Shown here: positions 6,182 to 13,218 of the stretch, in pieces | How the letters are laid out: each line of letters starts with the position of its first letter | Numbering within the stretch: the stretch's first letter is position 1 | Assembly: GCA_045643185.1 (NCBI GenBank) | Contig: JAZUKH010000102.1 | Span: forward strand, 1 to 17,974 | Length of the DNA: 17,974 nt | Reading direction: 5' to 3' | Source: RGIG464 sp045643185 | GTDB taxonomy: Bacteria > Myxococcota_A > Bradymonadia > UBA4248 | Position numbers and translations under genes: made by a program | The notes under the pieces: model-generated | The model's database searches: none | Told to the model about the DNA's origin: nothing | Seen by the model: the letters and a program-made list of their open reading frames with translations, nothing else

Positions 6182-7393
6182 ATGGCACTATTTCAATATA
6201 GTATTGTTCTGACAAATGGTGACAAGCGAAAGGGCACCATGGAAGCCGTATCGCAAGATGCAGCGACTGCCAAGCTGTCCTCACAGGGTTGTCAGATCCT
6301 GGCGATGAAAGAGCTCCCCGAACCGATGGCATTCAAGATGCCCGGTACGAGCGGCGTTTCCGGCAAGGAGCTCATCATCTTTTCACGACAGCTTTCCACC
6401 ATGATCGACGCTGGTCTGCCTATCGTTCAGGCTCTCGAACTGCTAGCCAGCCAGGAACAGAATCCGCACTTCAAAAAAGTTCAGCTCGCGATCAAAGCCG
6501 ACGTCGAAGGCGGCAGCACCTTTGCGGATGCCCTCAAAAAACATCCGCTGATCTTCGATAACCTGTACATTTCACTCGTTGCAGCTGGTGAAGTCGGCGG
6601 CGTCCTCGATACGATCTTGGCTCGACTCTGTATTCAGATTGAAAAGAACGCCAATTTGACCAAAAAGGTCAAAAAAGCGCTTACCTACCCACTCGGCACC
6701 CTCGTGGTTGCCGTCGTCATCATGATCTTCATGTTGTGGAAGGTCATTCCGACGTTCCAAGGCATGTTCGCATCGATGGGTGGTCAGTTACCTGGCTTGA
6801 CCCAGTTCCTTGTCGATGCCTCTGAGTGGATGAGTTCGAACATCGTTCCCATCCTCCTCATCGTCATCGGTATTCCAACCATTTTTATCGCCGTTCACAA
6901 ACGTTCCTTTACCTTTAGACGAGCCTGCGACCAGTTCATGTTGAACATGCCCGGCATCGGTGCTGTCATTCAGAAATCCGCCGTTTCACGATTCACGCGA
7001 ACGCTTGCCACGATGTTGAGTTCCGGCGTTCCGTTAATGGACGGCCTTCAGATCGTTTCCAACGCATCCGGCAACATTCGAATCTCAGAAGGTATTGATT
7101 ACGCGCGAGCCCGACTTTCGGAAGGCTCGACGCTGGCTGACCCGCTCATGGTCACCGGCATCTTCCCGAACATGGTCGTCGCCATGATCCGCGTTGGTGA
7201 AGAGACAGGTGCCTTGGATACGATGTTAGGCAAGATCGCAGACTTCTACGACGAAGAAGTTGACGACGCGATCGACGCGATGATGGCTATGTTGCAGCCA
7301 GCCATTATGGCCCTGCTGGGCGGCATGTGCGGTACCATGCTTATTGGTATGTACCTGCCGATCTTCTCGATGGGTTCGATGACAGGCGGTTAG
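6182..7393 (+). CDS. pilC: Type IV pilus inner-membrane platform protein PilC
   Basis: PilC is the polytopic platform on which the PilB/PilT ATPases act. The 403-residue protein shows two T2SS-F domains. The first runs about 64-185 (IIFSRQLSTMIDAGLPIVQA at 65-84, then LVAAGEVGGVLD). The second runs about 267-390 (AVSRFTRTLATMLSSGVPLM, then AMIRVGEETGALD). Membrane helices lie near 171-190, 221-239 and 372-395. The family duplication is intact and the length is normal (about 400). The ATG at 6182 (MALFQYSI) was chosen because AGGGA at 6172-6176 is correctly spaced; the frame is open further upstream but that stretch is not PilC-like. A strong terminator follows. No pilin or assembly ATPase gene is present here, so the remaining pilus genes lie elsewhere. 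Confidence 0.93.
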   Translation: MALFQYSIVLTNGDKRKGTMEAVSQDAATAKLSSQGCQILAMKELPEPMAFKMPGTSGVSGKELIIFSRQLSTMIDAGLPIVQALELLASQEQNPHFKKVQLAIKADVEGGSTFADALKKHPLIFDNLYISLVAAGEVGGVLDTILARLCIQIEKNANLTKKVKKALTYPLGTLVVAVVIMIFMLWKVIPTFQGMFASMGGQLPGLTQFLVDASEWMSSNIVPILLIVIGIPTIFIAVHKRSFTFRRACDQFMLNMPGIGAVIQKSAVSRFTRTLATMLSSGVPLMDGLQIVSNASGNIRISEGIDYARARLSEGSTLADPLMVTGIFPNMVVAMIRVGEETGALDTMLGKIADFYDEEVDDAIDAMMAMLQPAIMALLGGMCGTMLIGMYLPIFSMGSMTGG

Positions 7394-7416
7394 TCACACG
7401 CAATGATTTCAAACAC

Positions 7417-7443
7417 GGCGCTGCTTCGGCAGCGCCTTTTTTT
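7417..7443 (+). terminator. Intrinsic terminator after pilC
   Basis: GGCGCTGC (7417-7424), a TTCG tetraloop, GCAGCGCC (7429-7436) and seven T residues form a textbook intrinsic terminator 23 bases after the pilC stop. Confidence 0.95.
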
Positions 7444-7455
7444 CGAGAAAAACAC

Positions 7456-7484
7456 TTGACGACAGATCAATATACGCGTAGAAG
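7456..7484 (+). promoter_or_regulatory. Promoter of the zinc ribbon-rpsR unit
   Basis: TTGACG (7456-7461) and TAGAAG (7479-7484) are separated by 17 bases, directly after the pilC terminator. It would produce a leader of about 105 bases before the ATG at 7597. Confidence 0.6.
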
Positions 7485-7492
7485 ATCTGCCG

Positions 7493-7569
7493 CCTTGTTT
7501 TGGGTAACCGGATTTCCGGCCAGTTACCCGAAGTACTCGGAATGGTTCCGAGTGATCCATAATACAAGG
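7493..7569 (+). promoter_or_regulatory. Candidate structured mRNA leader (three-way junction) upstream of zinc ribbon-rpsR
   Basis: CCTTGT (7493-7498) can pair with ACAAGG (7564-7569), enclosing two hairpins. The first is GGGTAAC/GTTACCC (7502-7508 with 7523-7529) containing an inner CGG/CCG stem and a GCCA bulge. The second is ACTCGGAA/TTCCGAGT (7535-7542 with 7546-7553) with a TGG loop. The ribosome site AGAGGA (7583-7588) lies just beyond. Leaders of ribosomal protein operons often bind one of their own products; S18, bound to S6, is known to bind a structured leader in other bacteria. Whether this is such a site cannot be told from one sequence. Confidence 0.55.
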
Positions 7570-7596
7570 GTTCCATCCGGATAGAGGAATTTTACC

Positions 7597-7785
7597 ATGG
7601 CAGCAAAAAAACCTGCAAAGATTTCAACGACCAAGAAAGTCGTTTACACGAAAAAATGCCCCGCCTGTGCGGCGAAAGGCACCGACTCCAACATGAGCCT
7701 CATTAAGATGGTTCGTCATTCGCGTCCGAGCGGCATGTTCTGGGTTTGCCCGAAATGCGCAGCTGAAGTTCCTACACACGCCTAA
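7597..7785 (+). CDS. Small zinc-ribbon protein encoded with S18
   Basis: This 62-residue basic protein has two CxxC knuckles, C21-P-A-C24 and C51-P-K-C54, separated by 26 residues, with a Lys-rich N-terminus (MAAKKPAKISTTKKVVYTKK). This is a four-cysteine zinc ribbon. AGAGGA at 7583-7588 lies eight bases before the ATG, and the stop is 26 bases before rpsR, so the two are surely cotranscribed. It does not match L33, L32 or L36 in motif spacing as far as can be judged by eye. The basic composition and operon partner suggest a ribosome-associated role, which is inference. The gene is certain to look at; the function is unknown. Confidence 0.8.
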   Translation: MAAKKPAKISTTKKVVYTKKCPACAAKGTDSNMSLIKMVRHSRPSGMFWVCPKCAAEVPTHA

Positions 7786-7811
7786 TTTTTGAGATAGTTG
7801 GAGAATTTAAA

Positions 7812-8081
7812 ATGGATATGAATACCACCGCTCAGAGCGCTCGTTCCAATAACCGTGGCGGTTTCCGTCGTGCTAAACGCAAAGCTTGCCCCTTCAAAGC
7901 TGATGCTTCTTTGACGATCGATTACAAAGACGTTCAGCTTCTCAAACGCTTCCTCTCGCCCCGCGGCAAGATCCTGCCTTCGAGAATCACTGGCGTTTCC
8001 GCTCGCTTCCAGCGTAAACTCGCCCGCGCTATCAAACGCGCCCGTCACATCGCTCTCCTCCCCTATCAGGCTGAGGATTAA
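7812..8081 (+). CDS. rpsR: 30S ribosomal protein S18
   Basis: S18 is a component of the 30S platform, where it pairs with S6 and binds the central domain of 16S rRNA. The 89-residue protein carries the family hallmarks: ACPFKAD near the start (25-31), IDYKDVQLLKRFLSPRGKIL (36-55), then RITGVSARFQRKLARAIKRA (58-77) and ARHIALLPYQ (77-86). Length is slightly above the usual 75-80 because of a Ser/Asn-rich N-terminal tail. GGAGA at 7800-7804 lies seven bases before the ATG; a second in-frame ATG at 7818 is possible. The usual neighbours rpsF and rplI are absent, and a small zinc ribbon gene stands in the upstream position. A strong terminator ends the unit. Confidence 0.96.
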   Translation: MDMNTTAQSARSNNRGGFRRAKRKACPFKADASLTIDYKDVQLLKRFLSPRGKILPSRITGVSARFQRKLARAIKRARHIALLPYQAED

Positions 8082-8110
8082 TCTTTAGAGCGTTCTCGCT
8101 CCATCCATCT

Positions 8111-8145
8111 AAAAAAGCCGTTATGTTATACATAACGGCTTTTTT
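8111..8145. terminator. Bidirectional intrinsic terminator after rpsR
   Basis: A perfect 15-bp inverted repeat (8111-8125 with 8131-8145, loop TTATA) carries six A residues on its left flank and six T residues on its right, so it can terminate from either side. Confidence 0.93.
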
Positions 8146-8191
8146 ATTGCCCTTATCTCGTCGGGAATTGCGCGACGACTACCCCCGTTTC

Positions 8192-8220
8192 TTGACATCA
8201 TTACATTTTATTGAGATAAG
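8192..8220 (+). promoter_or_regulatory. Promoter of the exported Cys-rich protein gene
   Basis: TTGACA (8192-8197) and GATAAG (8215-8220) are spaced by 17 bases, after the rpsR terminator and about 80 bases before the ATG at 8302. Confidence 0.6.
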
Positions 8221-8301
8221 GCAATTTAGCGGGTCTTAAGCCCGATCATACCGGTTTTTTTGTTATTAGCCTGCCATGCCAGGTGCTCGGAGAGAAACAT
8301 T

Positions 8302-9258
8302 ATGAATTGGAATCCTCAGAAATCTTTACGTTCATTAGCAGTTGCTGTCGGAACTACCGCTTTTTTAGTTCCCGCTCTCGCTTTTGCTGAACAGCCCGAG
8401 ATCGACTGTATGTCGTTGGCTGATGATGTTCAGGAACAGTTCTACGGCCTCTCTGGCGAAGCACAGGAAGCTGTCGGAAATGGTGATCTCGACAAGGCCT
8501 TTGATATCAGCCTTAAAGCCATGACCATGTGCACCACGGATGCTTATACCGAGTACACCCTCGCACGCATCTATCAAACAAGAAACGATTGTGCACCTGC
8601 CTTCTACCACCTAGAAAGACTTCAGAATCGAGTCAAAGAGATCGGAAATGATGACCCCGATCTCGCTAAAGAAATTAAAAAACATTACAAAGAAGCTAAA
8701 GAACAGTGCGGTGATGCCGTCAATCTTGAGATCACCTGCGCCACGCCTGATACGAAGCTCCAGATCACCGGCGCGATCGATGAACCGAGAGACTGCCCGA
8801 TCTACACCAAGATCAAACCCAATTCCTATCAGCTCATCGCAACCAAAGATAAATATTTCCCCCACAAAGACAACCTCGTCGTCTCTGAAAATGGCGCGAC
8901 ATATAGCGTTCCCGAACTCAAAGATGCCAACGACTTTGGTGAGCTGCGCGTCAAATGTCCGCGCGGTGCCATGAAATTCGTCCTCACCGACGAAAAAGGC
9001 ATCAACAACGAATATGCTTGCCCCTGGGAAGGCAAAGTTCCCTCCGGTACTTACAAGATCAGACTTGGCAATTCTGACCCCGATTCCGCCGTCGAGATCG
9101 TTATCTCCAAACAACAACAGACGGAACACGTCATTCCAAGCGAAGTCAAAGCCAATTGCTCCGCCACGCCGCTTAACACCACGACAGGCTTCGGCGCGCT
9201 CGCCATGGCCCTGCTCGGCCTCTTTGGCTTGACCACGCTGCGTCGTCGCGAACACTAA
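8302..9258 (+). CDS. Exported Cys-rich protein with MYXO-CTERM-like tail
   Basis: This 318-residue protein starts with a Sec signal peptide (MNWNPQKSLRSLAVAVGTTA..., likely cut after ALAFA at 25-29). The next part (about 36-136) is helical and TPR-like (GNGDLDKAFDISLKAMTMC, YTLARIYQTRNDCAPAFYHL). Residues 142-280 read as a beta-rich, PEGA-like pair of modules (NLEITCATPDTKLQITGAID, GELRVKCPRGAMKFVLTD). The C-terminus has Cys286, a short hydrophobic helix (296-311) and a final RRREH. Cys, helix and Arg cluster make up a MYXO-CTERM-type sorting tail, which in Myxococcota is processed for surface display. GGAGAG at 8289-8294 supports the ATG at 8302. The gene has its own promoter and terminator. 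Specific function is unknown; surface exposure is inference. Confidence 0.75.
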   Translation: MNWNPQKSLRSLAVAVGTTAFLVPALAFAEQPEIDCMSLADDVQEQFYGLSGEAQEAVGNGDLDKAFDISLKAMTMCTTDAYTEYTLARIYQTRNDCAPAFYHLERLQNRVKEIGNDDPDLAKEIKKHYKEAKEQCGDAVNLEITCATPDTKLQITGAIDEPRDCPIYTKIKPNSYQLIATKDKYFPHKDNLVVSENGATYSVPELKDANDFGELRVKCPRGAMKFVLTDEKGINNEYACPWEGKVPSGTYKIRLGNSDPDSAVEIVISKQQQTEHVIPSEVKANCSATPLNTTTGFGALAMALLGLFGLTTLRRREH

Positions 9259-9280
9259 GTCCCCAAGCGTAACGCTTTAT

Positions 9281-9306
9281 AAAGGCACCCAACGGGTGCC
9301 TTTTTT
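9281..9306 (+). terminator. Intrinsic terminator after the exported protein gene
   Basis: AAAGGCACCC (9281-9290), loop AAC and GGGTGCCTTT (9294-9303) are followed by more T residues, to 9306. A smaller stem AAGCG-TAA-CGCTT lies just upstream (9265-9277). Confidence 0.93.
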
Positions 9307-9339
9307 ATTCATTTACTCCACTCCATTTACGACAAAATT

Positions 9340-10173
9340 ATGACGCTGAATCAATGGACGCCGCGCTCACTCGCGTCGGCGCTACAACAAGCTTATAAAA
9401 AAAGCCTCGGTCAAAACTTCCTTATCGATGAAAACATCACACGGACGATCGCACGCGAAGTCGAACGCTACGAACCCACGCACATCCTTGAGATCGGTCC
9501 AGGCGCCGGTGCCCTCACCGTCGCTGTCGCAAAACTCAACAAACCCTACGTCCTAATTGAAAAAGACGATCACTGCGCCAATTTTCTGAACAGAATTCTG
9601 GCGGATGAACCCAATATCAGCCTGCTAAACGACGATGCCCTCTCGGTCGAACTGCCGGCATTCTGTTTTGACCCAAATGCCCGACCGTTGCTGGTCTCCA
9701 ACCTGCCTTACAACGTCGCGTCGCAGATCTACTTCCGGTTCATCGACCAAAATGTGCCGCTCGTCGGCATGGTCCTCATGTTCCAACGCGAAGTCGCGCT
9801 TCGCTTCACTGCCGCCCCGGGAACGAATTCCTACGGCATCCTCTCGGTCATCGGTCAGTACTACCACGATATCGATACCGTCATGGACGTTCCCCCACAG
9901 TGCTTCGAACCTGCCCCCAAAGTCACCAGCACCGTTCTCAGCTTTCACCCACGAAAACGCACGCTGTCCCTCGAAGACGAAAAACGCTTCCGCGACTTTG
10001 TCCACGCCTCGTTCCAACAACGTCGAAAAACCCTCGTCAATTCGCTCAACGGCTTTGATGGGCTCGACAAAGCGGCATGGACCCAAAAACTCGTCGATCT
10101 CGGCTACGAAACAAATGTCCGTGCTGAAAATCTTTCACGGAATGATTTTATGCGCTTAGCCGGTTTGATCTAG
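9340..10173 (+). CDS. rsmA: 16S rRNA dimethyladenosine transferase RsmA (KsgA)
   Basis: RsmA uses S-adenosylmethionine to dimethylate two adjacent adenines in helix 45 of 16S rRNA, a late quality-control step of 30S assembly. The 277-residue protein shows the family N-terminus KKSLGQNFLID (20-30), the SAM-binding LEIGPGAGALT (50-60), the acidic IEKD (73-76), catalytic NLPY (121-124) and the C-terminal FQQRRKTLVNSL (225-236). Length is normal. The ATG at 9340 has no recognisable Shine-Dalgarno sequence and lies 34 bases after the preceding terminator, so initiation may be weak or the transcript nearly leaderless. A stem without T-tract follows the stop (10191-10218). Confidence 0.96.
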   Translation: MTLNQWTPRSLASALQQAYKKSLGQNFLIDENITRTIAREVERYEPTHILEIGPGAGALTVAVAKLNKPYVLIEKDDHCANFLNRILADEPNISLLNDDALSVELPAFCFDPNARPLLVSNLPYNVASQIYFRFIDQNVPLVGMVLMFQREVALRFTAAPGTNSYGILSVIGQYYHDIDTVMDVPPQCFEPAPKVTSTVLSFHPRKRTLSLEDEKRFRDFVHASFQQRRKTLVNSLNGFDGLDKAAWTQKLVDLGYETNVRAENLSRNDFMRLAGLI

Positions 10174-10190
10174 GCGTTCTTTGACGCGAC

Positions 10191-10218
10191 GACGCGACGT
10201 TTCACGTGACGTCGCGTC
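10191..10218 (+). repeat. Inverted repeat between rsmA and the response regulator
   Basis: GACGCGACGT (10191-10200) pairs perfectly with ACGTCGCGTC (10209-10218) around an eight-base loop; GACGCGAC is also duplicated in tandem at 10183-10198. No T-tract follows. It may be a Rho-type or weak terminator for rsmA, or a regulatory site for the next gene, whose start is 50 bases on. Confidence 0.5.
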
Positions 10219-10268
10219 CTTACATTGCGCTTGTTTTCACACTGTTTTTACAAATAGCAGCTGGTCTT

Positions 10269-10964
10269 ATGTCCCAAGCCAAAGGAAAAATACTCATCGT
10301 CGAAGATGACGCGTCGATCGCCAAAGGTCTAAGCCATAACCTCAAATATGAAGGTTATGAAACGCAAATCGCCTGTCGCGGCGACGCCGCTGAACCCATG
10401 GTGAATGACTTTTGCCCAGACCTCATCATTCTTGACCTGATGTTGCCAGGCTTGAGCGGTTTTGAGGTGCTCACCCACCTCCGCAATGCCCAAAATGAAG
10501 TCCAGGTCATCGTTTTGTCCGCCAAAACACGCGAAGATGACAAAGTGCGCGCCCTCGAACTCGGTGCCGACGACTACATCACCAAACCCTTTGGACTGCG
10601 CGAATTCCTCGCTCGCATCGCCTCTGCCATGCGACGCGTCAATGCTAGAAAGTCTGTCGCAGAAGCCCCCATCACGTTCGATGACATCACCATTTATCCC
10701 AATCAAAAACGTGTCCTAAAACAAGACCAGCCAGTCCACCTCACGCCGCGTGCTTGCGAACTGCTCATCTACTTTGCTCAACACCCAGGACGAGTGTACT
10801 CACGCGATGACCTGCTCGCCAAAGCATGGCCCGATGACTATGAAGGCACGGCTCGCACCGTCGATAACTTCGTCGTCCAGATCCGCGCTCAGATCGAAAA
10901 CGACCCCGCGCACGCCACACACCTCGTAACCATCCACGGACTTGGCTACCGGTTCGATATCTAA
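10269..10964 (+). CDS. OmpR/PhoB-family response regulator (orphan)
   Basis: This 231-residue transcription factor is controlled by phosphorylation. The receiver domain (7-122) has the acidic pair in VEDD (11-14), the phosphoacceptor Asp56 in ILDLMLPG (54-61), Ser84 and Lys106 in TKPFG. The winged-helix DNA-binding domain (about 135-231) has LTPRACELLIYFAQHPGRVY (158-177), DDLLAKAWPDD and the family ending HGLGYRFDI. All phosphorylation residues are present. The frame continues upstream to a GTG at 10206, and that extension happens to look hydrophobic, but receivers of this family start right before the beta-1 strand, so the ATG at 10269 is preferred. No histidine kinase gene is adjacent, so the partner is unknown. 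Confidence 0.92.
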   Translation: MSQAKGKILIVEDDASIAKGLSHNLKYEGYETQIACRGDAAEPMVNDFCPDLIILDLMLPGLSGFEVLTHLRNAQNEVQVIVLSAKTREDDKVRALELGADDYITKPFGLREFLARIASAMRRVNARKSVAEAPITFDDITIYPNQKRVLKQDQPVHLTPRACELLIYFAQHPGRVYSRDDLLAKAWPDDYEGTARTVDNFVVQIRAQIENDPAHATHLVTIHGLGYRFDI

Positions 10965-11077
10965 AACCAGGTTGCAAAACGAAGCAACGAATACGTCACA
11001 AATCATTCCCAATTAAGTAAGAAACATAGTAAGATAGTACCCGTTTTGTTGTACCCACTTTTTTTGCGGGATTTGCT

Positions 11078-11770
11078 ATGCCTCAAGAAACAAAAGCTAT
11101 TCAGGATTTTGAACACGTCATTGCTTCAGAGATGGATTTGCAGGACGCCTTGCGTTCTGGAGAACTGGACGGCTACGCCATCCGTAATTTCTGTATCAAA
11201 CGTGCAAATTTTAACGAAAAGACGCTCAAGAATGTCCTGCTTCATCGCATCACGATGGAACATATCGACTGCTCCGATATGACGGTCAATGAGCTTCAGA
11301 TCACAGAATCAGCCCTTCGCGGATCCGCGTTCCAGCGTTCCGAAATCTCGGCCATCAACATTCAAAATTGCCAGGCCATGGAATGCGAATTTGACGAATG
11401 CATCGTGCAGGACTCGAATTTCTTTTCGTCAGAAATGCAAAAAGTCTCGTATTTCCACGGAAAGCTCATCAAAACTCAATTCCAGGATGCCAACCTGTAT
11501 GGCGCGAGCTTCGGCAATGCCTTTTTGGCCCAATGCTCGTTCACGGATACGCGATCCCTGGTTCCCGAGATGTCACGTTGCGATTTTAGCCGGGCAATGA
11601 TCATCGACACCGTGCTGAAAGGCGCAAACCTGTTTGCCGCCAACTTCTCGGAAGCCGTGCTGATCCGCTGCGACCTTCGTGGCGTCAACCTCGCGATGGC
11701 CGACCTTAGAGGCGCGACCATCATCGACTGCAAATACGGTCCCGGCGACTTCGACGGCGCTCAGCGATAA
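11078..11770 (+). CDS. Pentapeptide-repeat protein
   Basis: This 230-residue protein has no signal peptide or membrane segment. From about residue 40 to 215 the sequence follows the A(D/N)LXX pentapeptide pattern with Phe/Leu/Ile at each central position, for example FQDANLYGASFGNAFL (135-150), CDFSRAMIIDTVLKGANLF (168-186) and CDLRGVNLAMADLRGATII (198-216). Such repeats fold into a right-handed quadrilateral beta-helix. Some family members protect gyrase as DNA mimics, but most have no known role. The protein is Cys-containing and only moderately acidic, with no clear DNA-mimic sign. The ATG at 11078 follows a weak CGGGA ribosome site. The gene stands alone between the regulator and the acidic/TPR operon. 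Confidence 0.85.
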   Translation: MPQETKAIQDFEHVIASEMDLQDALRSGELDGYAIRNFCIKRANFNEKTLKNVLLHRITMEHIDCSDMTVNELQITESALRGSAFQRSEISAINIQNCQAMECEFDECIVQDSNFFSSEMQKVSYFHGKLIKTQFQDANLYGASFGNAFLAQCSFTDTRSLVPEMSRCDFSRAMIIDTVLKGANLFAANFSEAVLIRCDLRGVNLAMADLRGATIIDCKYGPGDFDGAQR

Positions 11771-11837
11771 TCGCTCGATCACCGTTCCTGAATTCAAAGC
11801 TCAATCTATATAACCCCATCGATATAAGGCAGAAATT

Positions 11838-12608
11838 ATGGCTTCCACGAAAGAACATGCTGAACTCCGTGCCGCGCTCGAACGCTATTCCAAAGACGAA
11901 CTCGTCGATCTCATGGAGCATCTCCTGCGCCTCTACGTCCTCAATGAACCCGTCAAACTTGAAGGGGCTTTGCAAAAACCGGATTCTCTCAATGATTTGA
12001 CGGGCTACTCGTTCCCCCAAGTCATTACCATGCTCAAAAACACCCTCGATGTCGAAGAACTCGAACGTTTCCGCGTTACGCCGTACAGCGTCTTCGTCAA
12101 CATCGGCGGCGTCGATATGGATATGAACGGGCCCGCCCCGACCATCGCGGCCGCACCCGCCGAAGCAGAAGCCAGCAGCGCTCAAAACAACGCCCCTGCC
12201 GCCGAAGACGATGACGATCTCACCCCCGCCGAACGCATGGATCTCGACTCCAAACCCTGGCGCTCCGCGCCCGCTAAACCCGCGCCCGCGCCCGTCTCCA
12301 AAGTCGAAACCCCCGCTTTCGCAGACCTCTTCGCCGACGACAGCAACAAAGACCGCGGCTTCGTCATGTTCGACGAACCACCCATGCCACCCAAAGCCGA
12401 AGAAGACGACGACGTCCCACCGCCCATCGCAGCCTCCGCACCTGGCGATGCTCCGGCTGAACCGGAAACCACAAACGACTTTGCAAAAGCCGCTGCTACG
12501 CGCGATGAAGGACCCGCCAATGCCGAACCCGCAAAAGCTCCTGAACTCGCCGGCGATGACAAACAGATCGATCCGTCAAACCGCTTCGCAAGCCTCGACC
12601 TCGACTAA
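11838..12608 (+). CDS. Hypothetical protein: helical N-domain with long acidic Pro/Ala-rich disordered tail
   Basis: The function is not recognised. Residues 1-95 form a compact, mainly helical domain (LRAALERYSKDELVDLMEHL at 10-29, then SLNDLTGYSFPQVITMLKNT). Residues 96-256 are low-complexity: rich in Ala, Pro, Asp and Glu, with acidic runs (EDDDD at 123-127, EEDDD at 188-192). The protein ends in DPSNRFASLDLD, and short hydrophobic islands (FADLFADD at 161-168, GFVMFDEP at 174-181) sit in the tail, as seen in linear interaction motifs. AAGG at 11826-11829 lies before the ATG. The stop is 12 bases before the TPR gene, so the two are an operon and may form a complex. Codon use matches the neighbours. 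Confidence 0.78.
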   Translation: MASTKEHAELRAALERYSKDELVDLMEHLLRLYVLNEPVKLEGALQKPDSLNDLTGYSFPQVITMLKNTLDVEELERFRVTPYSVFVNIGGVDMDMNGPAPTIAAAPAEAEASSAQNNAPAAEDDDDLTPAERMDLDSKPWRSAPAKPAPAPVSKVETPAFADLFADDSNKDRGFVMFDEPPMPPKAEEDDDVPPPIAASAPGDAPAEPETTNDFAKAAATRDEGPANAEPAKAPELAGDDKQIDPSNRFASLDLD

Positions 12609-12620
12609 CGGAGGGAAAAC

Positions 12621-13064
12621 ATGCCAGCTTCAGACCTCACTCGCGTTCGCGCCTTCTTTGAACGCGGTGTCTTCTTCCTCAATCAGGGAACAAATGAAGA
12701 CGCTGCCACAAACTTCAAAGATGCACTCAGGCTCATGCCAGAATTCCTCCCCGCAAGAACACATCTCGCTGTCGCTCTCGCAAAACAACGAAAATACCTC
12801 GACGCCATCAAAACCCTCGAAGATGGCAGAAAACTCACCCCACTTCGCGACGACCAAAGCGTCGAAGTCCTCTCGCTACTCGGCTCCATCTGCCTCGTCC
12901 GACAGGACTACCCCGCAGCCATCTACTACATCAAAGCCGCAAGAAAACTCGCTCCGGCTGACACTCGATTGAGACTACTCATGGCAACTTGCTACACAAA
13001 AGCGGGTAAATACGCCGAGGGACTCGATCTCATGCTCGAAAGCGCAAAAAATAACAAAGATTAA
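12621..13064 (+). CDS. Small TPR protein
   Basis: This 147-residue soluble protein is built almost wholly of three tetratricopeptide repeats: residues 7-40 (VRAFFERGVFFLNQGTNEDA..., ALRLMP), 44-77 (ARTHLAVALAKQRKYLDAIK) and 83-115 (VLSLLGSICLVRQDYPAAIY), with a fourth partial repeat at 117-145. TPR arrays bind partner proteins; the likely partner is the acidic-tail protein encoded just upstream. GGAGGG lies in the 12-base gap before the ATG, a strong ribosome site. A strong terminator follows, closing the two-gene unit. No enzyme domain is present. Confidence 0.85.
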   Translation: MPASDLTRVRAFFERGVFFLNQGTNEDAATNFKDALRLMPEFLPARTHLAVALAKQRKYLDAIKTLEDGRKLTPLRDDQSVEVLSLLGSICLVRQDYPAAIYYIKAARKLAPADTRLRLLMATCYTKAGKYAEGLDLMLESAKNNKD

Positions 13065-13078
13065 CGCTTCAGCGTCTC

Positions 13079-13114
13079 AAAGCCTGAATTGCTCAACAAT
13101 TCAGGCTTTTTTTT
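13079..13114 (+). terminator. Intrinsic terminator after the TPR gene
   Basis: AAAGCCTGAATTG (13079-13091), loop CTCAA and CAATTCAGGCTTT (13097-13109) form a 13-bp stem within a run of eight T residues (13107-13114). Confidence 0.95.
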
Positions 13115-13126
13115 GTCCCCCAAAAT

Positions 13127-13154
13127 TTGCCAGTCCAACCGAAATAGTTAGGAT
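13127..13154 (+). promoter_or_regulatory. Possible promoter of the tolB-pal cluster
   Basis: TTGCCA (13127-13132) and TAGGAT (13149-13154) are spaced by 16 bases, directly after a terminator and about 65 bases before the first tolB. CGTTAA/TTAACG (13164-13169 with 13175-13180) forms a small stem in the leader. Confidence 0.4.
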
Positions 13155-13218
13155 TCAACTTTGCGTTAATGGATTTAACGTCAGCGTCCTTTCGACGCCT
13201 AACACGGAGGTTAACCCT

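Noticed and set aside
7493..7580. Possible tRNA-like sequence (GGTTCCATCC resembles a T-arm)
   Set aside because: No acceptor stem or anticodon arm of the right size can be drawn; the three-way junction leader explains the pairing better.
8611..9255. Minus-strand open frame of 214 codons opposite the exported protein
   Set aside because: The plus-strand gene has promoter, ribosome site, signal peptide and terminator; the antisense frame has none of these.
10206..10268. N-terminal extension of the response regulator that resembles a signal peptide
   Set aside because: Response regulators are cytoplasmic and begin just before the first receiver strand; the extension also overlaps an inverted repeat.
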